Source of the DNA: Myxococcales bacterium
GTDB taxonomy: Bacteria; Myxococcota_A; Polyangia; Palsa-1104; JAEUJZ01
NCBI GenBank assembly: GCA_016794505.1
Contig: JAEUJZ010000160.1
Coordinates: 62,001 to 126,000 of the forward strand
Length of the DNA: 64,000 nucleotides
Direction of reading: 5' to 3'
Within the stretch, counting starts at the first letter, position 1. Every line of letters starts with the position of its first letter. The notes beneath the pieces are model-generated. The model ran no database searches. It was not told the origin of the DNA and worked only from the letters and a program-made list of their open reading frames with translations. Below are positions 17,268-25,456 of the stretch, piece after piece. A program made the translations under genes and the position numbers.

Positions 17268-18506
17268 ATGGGCCCCAGGTCAGTTGCGAGCACGCTGCCA
17301 CAGGACCTCCTGCCACAGATGCGTGCCCTTGCCGAGACGGTATGGCGTCTGGTTCGTCGCGACCGCAGCCAGAGCGCGGTTCATCTCATAAGCCGCGTGC
17401 TGGGCGAGCTAGACCTATCTGGCCAGGAAGCCAAGGCGCAGAGCAAGGAACAGCGCGCGTACCTTCTGAACCTGCGCGGCGTGATCCTGGCGCAGCGGGC
17501 GCAGCACGATGAGTCGCTGGCCGATCTGTTGGCGGCGCACCGGGAGCTTCCGCAGTGGCCGGTGCCGCTATACAACCTCGGTCTTGCGCACAAGCACATG
17601 CGACGCTGGGGCGAAGCGGCCGAGATGCTGGAACAAGCCGCGGCCAGCCTGCGGCTCAAGGGCGGTCGCTTGGCGTCGGTGCTAGGGCAGGGTACGGGTT
17701 TGCAGCGCGCCATTCACTGGAACCTGGGCATTGCCCTTACTGCCGTCGGCCGCATCGCCGCAGCGCGCGAAGCCATGCAGACGTGCAGCGCAGCGGTGCC
17801 GCGGACGGCCGGGGGCGACCTGGGCTTGGCGCAGCTCTCGCTGCCGACGCAGGGACCGTACTCGATCGAGCGGGTCTGGGTGCAGCGCATCGACGCCGTG
17901 CGAGCCCGCATCCTGAGCGTCGTGCGATACGGCGCGCCGTGTCAGTTCGGCGACGTCGTTCTGGTCGACAACAGCTCGTATCAGACCGGCTATAGCGACG
18001 GCCTGCAGAGCAACGAAGCCGAAGAAGGCGAGGCCGAAGAGAGCCAGAACGGCTTGGTCTTCCTCGACGCGCTGGAATCGGCCGGCTATGTCCTGCACGT
18101 CGTGCAAGGGGGACCTGCGACGCCAGGCCAGGCCATGGCCTTGACCGAGCGCATGCGCGAGGCCGGGCTGCACATCGAAGTCTGGTCGCTGACCATGCGT
18201 CTGCCGGGCAGCAGCCAGAGCAATAGCGAGCCGGCCAGCGACGATCGCGGGGCTCCGCTTTGTGCTGGGTTGGTGCTGCCCATGGGCGGGCCGGGCGTGT
18301 CGGGCAACCGCTGGCCCGAAGCCGATACGCCGATCAGTCACCTGTCCGGCACACCGGTCGCCGAGCATGCGGTCTCGGCGCTGAACCAAGCCAGCAGCGA
18401 GCTGGCCGTGCCCTTGTACGCACCGACGCTGCTCGCCGCCGCCGGGGACGAGCTAGGCGCAGCGCGTCACCGCAGGGCCTTGCGCCGCGGCACCGCCAGC
18501 CGCTAG
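17268..18506 (+). CDS. Tetratricopeptide-repeat protein
   Basis: 412 residues without signal peptide or TM. Helical repeats at about 20-180 follow TPR spacing (LYNLGLAHKHMRRWGEAAEMLEQAA; HWNLGIALTAVGRIAAAREAM). The C-terminal 230 residues form a mixed domain (FGDVVLVDNSSYQTGY; YVLHVVQGGPATPGQAMALTERMR) that I do not recognise. It is probably a cytoplasmic scaffold. A TATGCT hexamer at 17256-17261 lies 6 nt before the ATG with no Shine-Dalgarno. The gene is 11 bp upstream of the His-rich membrane protein, probably in the same operon. Confidence 0.7.
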   Translation: MGPRSVASTLPQDLLPQMRALAETVWRLVRRDRSQSAVHLISRVLGELDLSGQEAKAQSKEQRAYLLNLRGVILAQRAQHDESLADLLAAHRELPQWPVPLYNLGLAHKHMRRWGEAAEMLEQAAASLRLKGGRLASVLGQGTGLQRAIHWNLGIALTAVGRIAAAREAMQTCSAAVPRTAGGDLGLAQLSLPTQGPYSIERVWVQRIDAVRARILSVVRYGAPCQFGDVVLVDNSSYQTGYSDGLQSNEAEEGEAEESQNGLVFLDALESAGYVLHVVQGGPATPGQAMALTERMREAGLHIEVWSLTMRLPGSSQSNSEPASDDRGAPLCAGLVLPMGGPGVSGNRWPEADTPISHLSGTPVAEHAVSALNQASSELAVPLYAPTLLAAAGDELGAARHRRALRRGTASR

Positions 18507-18517
18507 CGTCCGCAGCC

Positions 18518-19624
18518 ATGGCCACAGCCCTTCCGCGAGCCCGCTTGCTTGTCGCGGGGCCGCTTGGGGCGCTGGATGCAGTGCGCGCCGGGCTTCTGCG
18601 TCTGTTCCTGGGACGGTCTGGTGGCTTCGGCCGCGTCCTGATTCGCCAGCCAGCCCTGCGCGTCGGCCTCTTCGGATCGGCGGCGATGCTCGTGGCGCTG
18701 CTTCTAACCTGGAGCATGCCGCTGTGGCTGCTCGCCGTCTCGCCGCTGCTTTTGGGCGTGCCGCACTTGGTCGCCGATGTCCGGTACTTGGTCCTGCAGC
18801 CCGGCTATCACCGACGCCTGTGGCTGGCGCTGCCGGTTGCGCTGGGCCTGCTCGGCGCCGCGCTGGGCTTCGGCATGCGGGCGGGCTTGGCGGCCACGGC
18901 TGCGACCCTGCTTCTGTCGCGGGCCCCGGCTGAGCGGACGCGCCTTCACAATGGCCTGCGTCGCCTCGGCGGTCTTTTGCTCGTCCTGGCGCTGGCAGCG
19001 CTTGGCTGGCGCAGTGACTGGTACTTCCTGGATCTGGGCATGGCGCATGCGCACAACTTCATCGCCGTGCTGTTTCTGTCGCTGTGGCTGTCGCAGCTGC
19101 CGCCGCCCGTCGCTGCGCCGCCGCCTTCGCGCATCCTAAGCTGCGGCCTGCCGCTTGTGCTGTTCCTGGGGATTTGCACCTTGCTTGCGACCGGCCTGCT
19201 GTCGGCGCGACCCACGGCGCTCACCGCGTTTTCCGGGTCCGAGTCCCTGGATCTCGACGGCGTCTGCTGGGTCTTGGCGCCGTATCTGGCGCCCGAACTA
19301 GCGACCCGCGTCGTGCTCTTGTTCGCCTTTGCCCAGGCCGTCCACTACACCATCTGGCTGCGCCTGGTGCCCGACGTCACGCGCGAGCGGCCGACGCCGC
19401 GCAGCTTTCGCGCCAGCTTCGCCGCGCTGCGCCGCGATCTCGGCTCACCGCTTCTGATTCTCGCGGCGCTGGTCATGCTGGGCCTGCTCGTGTACGGCCT
19501 GTTCGATCTGGCCGCGGCCCGCGATCGGTACTTTCGCATCGCGCTGTTCCACGGTCACTTAGAGCTCTGCGCCCTCGCGCTGTGGTGGATCGAAGGACTG
19601 CCCGCCTCGCTCAGTCGGCGATAA
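18518..19624 (+). CDS. Polytopic membrane protein with intramembrane histidine motifs
   Basis: 368 residues and roughly nine hydrophobic helices. Histidines and acids sit within or next to helices in regular motifs: PHLVAD (H83, D87), AHAHN (H177, H179), AVHYTIW (H276) and FHGHLE (H345, H347, E349). This spread resembles metal-dependent membrane oxygenases such as Brp/Blh carotenoid cleavage enzymes, but I cannot show homology. The substrate is unknown. It follows the TPR gene by 11 bp, and its last 70 bp overlap the convergent glycosyltransferase gene. Confidence 0.65.
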   Translation: MATALPRARLLVAGPLGALDAVRAGLLRLFLGRSGGFGRVLIRQPALRVGLFGSAAMLVALLLTWSMPLWLLAVSPLLLGVPHLVADVRYLVLQPGYHRRLWLALPVALGLLGAALGFGMRAGLAATAATLLLSRAPAERTRLHNGLRRLGGLLLVLALAALGWRSDWYFLDLGMAHAHNFIAVLFLSLWLSQLPPPVAAPPPSRILSCGLPLVLFLGICTLLATGLLSARPTALTAFSGSESLDLDGVCWVLAPYLAPELATRVVLLFAFAQAVHYTIWLRLVPDVTRERPTPRSFRASFAALRRDLGSPLLILAALVMLGLLVYGLFDLAAARDRYFRIALFHGHLELCALALWWIEGLPASLSRR

Positions 19625-20892
19625 CAGTGAAGCAGCCGCTCGCTCTCGCGTTCCCAGCACAGCACCGACTCGGCCAGCCGTCGCGCCGCATGCTGCCGTC
19701 GCTGAAGCAGTTCTGGATCCGCGGCGATCTGCCGCAGCACGTCGGCCAGCGACGCGGCATCATCTGGCGAAAACAACAGCCCCACCGGCTCGTGCTCGGC
19801 TAGCTCGCTCAAGATGTGGCGGTTGCCCCGCTGGTCGGCCGCGATGACGTACAGCCCCGCCATCAGGTACTCAAAGATCTTGCTCGATGTCGCCAAGCGT
19901 CGGCTCTCGCAGTCGGGCAGGTGGACCGACAGACCGACGTCGTGTTCTTCGGCGATGGCCGCCGCCACCAGCGCTTCCGCTCCTGGCAGCCGCGGCTTGA
20001 CGGTCACGCGGCCTGTCAGGCCATGCTGCGCGATGCGCGCCGCAAGACCGGCCGGATCGCGCACGCCGCCGCGCAGCGTCAGCACCGCATACGGCACCTG
20101 GGCCAGCGCCGCCAGCGCCGAGTCGACCCCTGGCTGATCGAGCCCCACCCAGCTTCCGTGCAGAAGCAGGCGCAGCGGCCGTGCGACGGAAAACGCAGTC
20201 ACCGAGGCGCGCGGCGGGCGCGGCACGCTTCGTGGCACGTTGTGCAAGACGATCGGCATCGCGATGCCATAGCGACGGGAAAGCTCATCGGCCAAGAGCG
20301 CGTTTACGGTGAAGCAGGCCGCCGCGCCCGCGATCAGCGTCCCTTCGACGTGGGCGCGTGCCGAGCGTTCGAGCGGCGAAAGGCTGGGTCGCTCGTCGGC
20401 GTACAGCTCGTGCGCGTCGTATGTGAAGCGGGCGCTGCGCAGCCAAGCAGCCCAGGCCGCGGGCACCAGCGTATCCAGGTCGTTGGCGTGGAAGACATCG
20501 GCCTGGCTGTCGAGCGCAGCGACCAGAAGCTCGACGGCAATCGGCGCCACCCAGAGCTGCGGCAGCGGCCAGCGCAGGCCCCAAAGTGACGTGCCCAGCG
20601 CCGCCAGTCGTCGCCGCAGCGCCGATGTCAGCCAGCGCAGCCGCGGCCTCAGTCCCGCCCGCCTGCGGTCGATGCGCACGACGCGCAGGTTCGGCACGCC
20701 CGGCAGCACCGCGCCTTCGGCCGGTGGATCGTTGGGGCCCAAGACGCCGATCAGCGTCACAGCGTGGCCAGCGCGGGCCAGCGTCTCGGCATGGCGCAGC
20801 ACGCGGCCGTCGTACAAAAGCGGGTTCCCCGCCAGCATGCAGATGCGCAGCGGCTGCGGCGTCGCTGTCGTCGCTGCGGCCTTCGCCATCAT
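19555..20892 (-). CDS. Glycosyltransferase family 4 protein
   Basis: 445 residues, two Rossmann domains (GT-B). N-terminal features are the start LRICMLAGNPLLYDGRVLRHAETLARAGHAV and VFHANDLDTL. The C-terminal donor-binding part includes SRRLATSSKIFEYLMAGLYVIA with the E-x7-E-like region. It probably transfers a sugar from a nucleotide donor in polysaccharide or LPS assembly in the cytosol. The double ATG at 20892/20889 has no Shine-Dalgarno; TAACGT at 20899-20904 lies 6 nt upstream. The 3' end overlaps the convergent membrane-protein gene by 70 bp. Confidence 0.85.
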   Translation of the reverse strand: MMAKAAATTATPQPLRICMLAGNPLLYDGRVLRHAETLARAGHAVTLIGVLGPNDPPAEGAVLPGVPNLRVVRIDRRRAGLRPRLRWLTSALRRRLAALGTSLWGLRWPLPQLWVAPIAVELLVAALDSQADVFHANDLDTLVPAAWAAWLRSARFTYDAHELYADERPSLSPLERSARAHVEGTLIAGAAACFTVNALLADELSRRYGIAMPIVLHNVPRSVPRPPRASVTAFSVARPLRLLLHGSWVGLDQPGVDSALAALAQVPYAVLTLRGGVRDPAGLAARIAQHGLTGRVTVKPRLPGAEALVAAAIAEEHDVGLSVHLPDCESRRLATSSKIFEYLMAGLYVIAADQRGNRHILSELAEHEPVGLLFSPDDAASLADVLRQIAADPELLQRRQHAARRLAESVLCWERESERLLHCYRRLSEAGSPSIHHSARAQSSK

Positions 20893-20898
20893 GAGCAG

Positions 20899-20904
20899 AC
20901 GTTA
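20899..20904 (-). promoter_or_regulatory. Candidate -10 element (TAACGT), leaderless
   Basis: On the minus strand TAACGT ends 6 nt before the ATG at 20892. Confidence 0.35.
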
Positions 20905-20961
20905 TCTCATGGTTGACGCCGCTTGCTGCATTTGATTTTGTCCCGACGCAAGGAGGCCCCG

Positions 20962-22095
20962 ATGTCGTTCCGCCTGCCCACGTGCCTTTGGCCCGTGACT
21001 CGTTCTAGATGGACTGGCCTGGCCAGTTTGCTCGTGCTGCCGTGGGTCGTTCAGTCGTCGTGCATCGGCGACAACACCGCGTACTGCCCGGAAGACAGCG
21101 ACCGGCCCGAGTGCCGTCGCACCATCGATACGCCCGATCTGGCCATGGACGATCCGCGGGTCGATCTCAGCCGGCCGCCGTCCGATCTTGCGGGCGCCGA
21201 TCTCAGCAGCCCGCTCGATGCCGCGGGATCGCCGATCGATATCGACAAGCCGGGGCCTTACAAGACCGCGGTCTTGGAAGTGCCGATCTCTGTGACCGGG
21301 GGGACGACGCGGACCACGATCATCGGCCCGTCCGACGATGGCGCGACGCTGACCCTGCGCGATGCGCCCTTCCCGGTGGTGGTGCTGTCGCCCGGCTTCA
21401 CGCTGGCGACGAGCTATTTCACCAACTATGGGCAGCGGCTGGCCAGCTACGGCCTGATCGCCGTCCTGCAAAAGGTGCCCAACGAGGTCAACCACACCAC
21501 GTACCGCACGAACACCGTCGAGCTTCTCGACTGGCTGGAAAAGCCGACGGGCCCGGACTCAAGCCGTGTCAAGGGGCGCCTCGATCCCGACAAGCTGGGC
21601 CTGGTCGGGCACTCGCTGGGCGGCATGATCAGCCTGCACGTGGCCGCCGCCGACCCGCGCGTAAAGGCCGTATTTGGTCTCGATCCCGTCGATTCCGAGT
21701 CGCTGCCGGTCAAGGGGCTTTTGACCCGCATCAAGCTGCCAAGTGGCGTCCCGATCGCCTATGTCGGCGAGACGATCTCAAAGGGCGGGCTCATGCCCTG
21801 CGCGCCCGCGGCCCGCAACTATGAAGTCCTCTTCGCGTCCTCTCCAGCGCCGGCCTTTGCCATCACGGTCATCGGTGCCGCGCACAACGACTTCATCGAT
21901 CTGTGCGGCCTGGCCTGCGCGATCTGCCCCGGTGGCACCGCGATGAAAGAGCGCACCAACCGCCTCGCCATCCGCTATGTGACGGCCTATTTCCTGCGCC
22001 ACCTGCGCGGCGACGTCCGCGCCGAGACCTATCTCTCCGGGGGCGAGCTAGGCAAGGACATCGCCGCCGGCTTCATCACGCGCACCAGCAAGTAA
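20962..22095 (+). CDS. Alpha/beta-hydrolase lipoprotein (chlorophyllase / PAF-acetylhydrolase-like)
   Basis: 377 residues. AAGGAGG at 20950-20956 defines the ATG. The signal peptide ends in a lipobox (VVQSSC, Cys34), so it is a lipoprotein. After a linker of about 70 residues comes an alpha/beta-hydrolase domain with nucleophile elbow GHSLGG (S218), a candidate acid in GLDPVD and a candidate base in GAAHNDF. The HNDF and CGLACAICPG region near the end adds a Cys pair cluster. The likely activity is ester or lipid hydrolysis outside the cytoplasm. It ends 13 bp before murB. Confidence 0.8.
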   Translation: MSFRLPTCLWPVTRSRWTGLASLLVLPWVVQSSCIGDNTAYCPEDSDRPECRRTIDTPDLAMDDPRVDLSRPPSDLAGADLSSPLDAAGSPIDIDKPGPYKTAVLEVPISVTGGTTRTTIIGPSDDGATLTLRDAPFPVVVLSPGFTLATSYFTNYGQRLASYGLIAVLQKVPNEVNHTTYRTNTVELLDWLEKPTGPDSSRVKGRLDPDKLGLVGHSLGGMISLHVAAADPRVKAVFGLDPVDSESLPVKGLLTRIKLPSGVPIAYVGETISKGGLMPCAPAARNYEVLFASSPAPAFAITVIGAAHNDFIDLCGLACAICPGGTAMKERTNRLAIRYVTAYFLRHLRGDVRAETYLSGGELGKDIAAGFITRTSK

Positions 22096-22105
22096 GCCCC
22101 GCCTG

Positions 22106-22177
22106 TCCGTGTCCTCCGTGTCCTCCGTGCCCTCCGTGTCCTCCGTGTCCTCTGTGCCCTCCGTGTCCTCCGTGTCC
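22106..22177 (+). repeat. 9-bp tandem repeat (8 copies) at the murB start
   Basis: Units of TCCGTGTCC, with two TCCGTGCCC/TCTGTGCCC variants, run from 22106 to 22177. Each unit supplies an in-frame GTG and a CCTCC stretch complementary to a Shine-Dalgarno. See findings. Confidence 0.85.
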
Positions 22178-23248
22178 TCGTCGCCTGCGGGTGCTTCGAC
22201 AGCACCTGGTTTCCCGGCGGGCCTGTCTGCGGCGCGCTCCTCGGCGTTTCGTCAGGCCCTCGCAGAAGTCGTCGCTGACCAGGGCGAGGTGCGCTTCGAC
22301 GAGCCGATGTTCCGGCACACGACGCTGCGCATCGGCGGCCCCGCCGATATCTGGGTGGCGCCGCGCAGCATCGCCTGCCTGCAGGCCGTGCTTTCGCGAT
22401 GCTGTGCCTCGGCGGTGCCCTGCTGTGTCGTCGGCGCCGGCAGCAACCTGCTGGTGCGCGATGGCGGCATCCGCGGCGTCGTCGTCAGCAGCGAAGGGCT
22501 GCGCGGCCTGCGCTTTCTGCCCGGCCCGGACGAGCTGCCCGGATCGATGCAGGTCTTCGTCGAGGCAGGCGTCTCGACCGGCAAGCTGCTCTCGGAAGCG
22601 ACGCGGCGCGATCTCGGCGGCGTCGAGTTCCTCGGCGGCGTGCCCGGATCCGTCGGCGGCGGTCTGGTCATGAATGCCGGCACCTATCTCGGCGAGTTCA
22701 AGGATGTCACGACGCAGGTGCGCAGCCTGCGGCCCGATGGCTCGCAGGTGCTGCGCTCGCACGCCGAGTGCGGCTTTGTCTATCGCGGCTCGGCCCTGCC
22801 GCGGGACGAGGTGATCGTCGAGGGTCAGCTTCTGTTGCGCCCGCGTCCGCGCGCCGCCATCGAAGCCGACGTGCGCGCCCTGCGCGAGCGCCGCAAGGCC
22901 CGCGAGCCCCATGGCGTCCCCAACGCCGGCAGCTTCTTTAAGAACCCAGCGGGCGACTTCGCCGGTCGCCTGATCGAGGCCTGCGGCCTCAAAGGCACGC
23001 GCATCGGCAGCGCCGAGGTCGCCACCGCCCACGCCAACTGGATCGTCAACGTCGCCAGCCAGGTCGCCGATCCGTCCACTCAGCCCTCGCTCGACGAGGC
23101 AGAACCGCCGCGCAGCGGACGCACACTGGTCCCCGGATCGGCCCGCGACACCCTGCAGCTCATCGAGCACGTGCGCAGCGCCGTGCTCTCGCGCTTCGGC
23201 ATCGCGCTCGAACTGGAAGTCCGCCTGCTCGGGGAAGACGCCCCATGA
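22109..23248 (+). CDS. murB: UDP-N-acetylenolpyruvoylglucosamine reductase
   Basis: Reduces UDP-GlcNAc-enolpyruvate to UDP-MurNAc with NADPH and FAD in cytoplasmic peptidoglycan precursor synthesis. Seen: the FAD-binding core (TTLRIGGPADIW, VVGAGSNLLV, FLGGVPGSVGGG), the catalytic Ser motif (PNAGSFFKNP), AHANWIVN and a C-terminal ELEVRLLGE. The first 25 residues are an SSV/PSV repeat coded by the 9-bp tandem repeat, with eight in-frame GTG codons and no Shine-Dalgarno, so the exact start is undecided. It is coupled to ddl by an ATGA overlap. Confidence 0.93.
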   Translation: MSSVSSVPSVSSVSSVPSVSSVSSSPAGASTAPGFPAGLSAARSSAFRQALAEVVADQGEVRFDEPMFRHTTLRIGGPADIWVAPRSIACLQAVLSRCCASAVPCCVVGAGSNLLVRDGGIRGVVVSSEGLRGLRFLPGPDELPGSMQVFVEAGVSTGKLLSEATRRDLGGVEFLGGVPGSVGGGLVMNAGTYLGEFKDVTTQVRSLRPDGSQVLRSHAECGFVYRGSALPRDEVIVEGQLLLRPRPRAAIEADVRALRERRKAREPHGVPNAGSFFKNPAGDFAGRLIEACGLKGTRIGSAEVATAHANWIVNVASQVADPSTQPSLDEAEPPRSGRTLVPGSARDTLQLIEHVRSAVLSRFGIALELEVRLLGEDAP

Positions 23249-24210
23249 CCCAGGCCGCAAGCCAGACTACGCCGCATCCAGCGCTGCAGCCGCAGGGACG
23301 CTATCGTGGCGCCCGTGTCGCCGTCGTGCGTGGGGGACCCAGCGCCGAGCGCGCTGTCTCGCTGCAGTCGGGCGAGCGAGTGGCCGCGGCGCTGTCGAGC
23401 CAGGGCTATGACGTCGTCGATCTCGACTGGCAAGGCGCCGAGCACGATCTGTGGCGCAGCCTGCGCGAAGCCGGCACCGACGTCGTGTTTCTGGCGCTGC
23501 ACGGCACCTATGGCGAAGACGGCTGCGTCCAAGGCCTGCTTGAGTGCGCGCGGCTACCGTACACCGGATCGTCGGTGCTGGCGTCGGCGCTGGCCATGGA
23601 CAAGGCGGCGGCGCGGCGCGTCTTTGACCAGGAAGCCATCGCCTCGCCGCGCTGGTGCGTGCATCGCGGGCCGGCGGATGTCGCGCGCATGGGCCTGCCG
23701 CTCGTCGTCAAGCCCTCGCACGAAGGCTCGTCGGTGGGCATCTCGATCGTCACCGACCCGTCGCAGCTAGAAGCGGCCGTGGCGCTGGCCGGCCGGCAGC
23801 ACGGCAGCATCTTGCTGGAAGAGTACGTGCGGGGCCGCGAGATCCAGGTGGCGGTCCTCGACGGGCACGTGCTGGGCGATGTCGAGATTCGGCCGGCCGC
23901 GGGCTTTTATGACTACGCCGCCAAGTACGAGCGCAGCGACACGCAGTACCACGTCCCGGCCGCGCTCTCGGTTGCCGAGCGCCAGCTAGTCTGGGGCCTG
24001 GCTCGTCGCGCGCACCGGGCGCTGGGCTGCGCCGGCATCACCCGCACGGACTTGATCCTCAGCGACAGCGGGCGCGCCGTCTGCCTGGAAGTCGACACGC
24101 TGCCCGGCCTGACCGAGCGCAGCCTGGTACCGATGATCGCCGCCGCTTCGGGGCTGCCCTTTGCCGCCCTCTGCGAGCGCATCTTGGACACCGCCGCACT
24201 CAAGGCCTGA
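23245..24210 (+). CDS. ddl: D-alanine--D-alanine ligase
   Basis: ATP-dependent ligase forming D-Ala-D-Ala for peptidoglycan. The ATP-grasp features are clear: VVRGGPSAERAVSL at the N-terminus, LHGTYGEDG, YTGSSVLASALAMDK, VVKPSHEGSSVGI and the metal-binding end LEVDTLPGLTERSLVP. In most family members this last motif reads E-[IV]-N-T-x-P-G; here the Asn is Asp. The start overlaps the murB stop (ATGA). No other dcw genes are adjacent, so murB-ddl stands alone, followed by a minisatellite. Confidence 0.93.
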   Translation: MTQAASQTTPHPALQPQGRYRGARVAVVRGGPSAERAVSLQSGERVAAALSSQGYDVVDLDWQGAEHDLWRSLREAGTDVVFLALHGTYGEDGCVQGLLECARLPYTGSSVLASALAMDKAAARRVFDQEAIASPRWCVHRGPADVARMGLPLVVKPSHEGSSVGISIVTDPSQLEAAVALAGRQHGSILLEEYVRGREIQVAVLDGHVLGDVEIRPAAGFYDYAAKYERSDTQYHVPAALSVAERQLVWGLARRAHRALGCAGITRTDLILSDSGRAVCLEVDTLPGLTERSLVPMIAAASGLPFAALCERILDTAALKA

Positions 24211-24236
24211 CACCCGCCCCGCCTCGCCCTATCTGT

Positions 24237-24551
24237 GGGTTTGTAGCGCAGACCTGCGGGTCTGTGCGGCACACTCACGGGTTTATACGGTGTGCGGGCG
24301 GACTTGTACGGTGTTCCCAGCGATTTGTACAGCGTCCCCGCGGGTTTGCCCGGCGTGCCGGCGCCTGCGTACGGCGTGCCGGCGCCTGCGTACGGCGTGC
24401 CGGCGCCTGCGTACGGCGTGACGGCGCCTGCGTACGGCGTGCCGGCGCCTGCGTACGGCGTGCTGGCGCCTGCGTACGGCGTGCTGGCGCCTGCGTACGG
24501 CGTACCGAGGGCTGGGTACGGCGTGCCGGCGGGTTCGCGCGGCGTGGGCGG
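24237..24551. repeat. 21-bp minisatellite (about 15 units)
   Basis: Seven central units (24363-24509) are almost identical to GCCTGCGTACGGCGTGCCGGC. Outer units (24237-24362 and 24510-24551) keep the exact 21-bp step but diverge. Because 21 is a multiple of 3, most frames stay open on both strands, so open frames here are not evidence of a gene. Confidence 0.9.
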
Positions 24552-24902
24552 GGGGTTGGCTGGGCGATCGCCGGGATCCGCCTGGGATGGGATTCGTGCG
24601 GTCCGGCTACGCAAGATCGGGAAATAGTTGTGGATTTCTCTGTAGCAGATGGCGCATGTTTGCGCGCTCCCTGCATCGACCCTGGCCCATGAAGAGACCC
24701 ATCGCCGCAATCGGCTGCACGTGGTTCGCCACAGCGGACGCAGCGCCCGGATCACCCAGGCTCTGCGTCGAGCGGGCGGCAGCAAGACCGATCGATGGCT
24801 CGTCCGGCCCCGTGCCGCTCTGCGAGGGCTTCGTGTGTTTGCCCATGAAACCGAGATTCGACCCCGCTTGCAGGCCCAGGTCTGGGCGCTGTGAGCCTCT
24901 CC

Positions 24903-24925
24903 GATCTGCAAAGGGTTTGCGGATC
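24903..24925 (+). promoter_or_regulatory. 10-bp-stem hairpin in the leader of a small lipoprotein gene
   Basis: GATCTGCAAA and TTTGCGGATC pair over 10 bp (one G-T) around a GGG loop, 23 nt before the ATG at 24949 and 9 nt before its ribosome site. No T-run follows, so an operator or leader structure is more likely than a terminator. Confidence 0.45.
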
Positions 24926-24948
24926 TTCACTCCGAAAGGACATTGGAC

Positions 24949-25239
24949 ATGAACTCGCTCAAGATGGCCGCTCTCCTGTTCGTTCCCGCTCTGTCGCTGC
25001 TGGCCTGTGGTGGCCCGGACAACGTCAAGGCCTGTAATGACTGGAAGGCGGCAGCGAAGTGCGGCACCTCGACGGCCGCGCTCGATGCGGTTAGCTGCGA
25101 CGCTTACAAGAACACGTCCTGCGATATCAGCGAATACTTCAAGTGCCTGACGCCACTTTACGTTTGCACGGGCGGGATGTACGACACGGCGAAGCTGGCC
25201 ATGGCCAGCACCTGCGCCTCGAAGGCCGTCTGCAAGTAG
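24949..25239 (+). CDS. Small Cys-rich lipoprotein
   Basis: 96 residues. The signal peptide ends in the lipobox LSLLAC-G (Cys20). The mature part holds eight further cysteines, enough for four disulfides, and no recognisable family. AAAGGA at 24935-24940 is a plausible ribosome site. Small Cys-patterned lipoproteins of this kind are common in myxobacteria and generally uncharacterised. Confidence 0.75.
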   Translation: MNSLKMAALLFVPALSLLACGGPDNVKACNDWKAAAKCGTSTAALDAVSCDAYKNTSCDISEYFKCLTPLYVCTGGMYDTAKLAMASTCASKAVCK

Positions 25240-25456
25240 TCAGCCATCGGCCGCGCGACCGCGTGGCCATGCGACCCCGCAGGCACAAGGGCTGGCCCCC
25301 GCGCTGCAAGCGAGGCAAAGCCCGCCTCTAGGTCGACCGCATCCGCTCGGGGGGGCGGTGCGGTGTCCGCCGCATGTCAACGCTGGGCATGCAGCCCGCG
25401 CGCTGCCAGCGACGCACGTCGCTCTCTGCAGGGCGGGGCCGGTCGCGGGGTCGAGC

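Larger units (their letters stand above)
24211..24948. other. 738-bp gap without a supported gene
   Basis: Holds the 21-bp minisatellite (24237-24551), then about 350 bp in which I see no convincing coding sequence, and a strong hairpin at 24903-24925. The open frames on both strands are explained by the repeat. Confidence 0.6.

Noticed and set aside
24237..24551. CRISPR array
   Set aside because: Units are contiguous 21-mers with no unique spacers and no cas genes nearby.
23913..24911. 332-codon minus-strand frame with GTPYAGA repeats
   Set aside because: Kept open by the 21-bp minisatellite, overlaps ddl, and has no start or ribosome signal.
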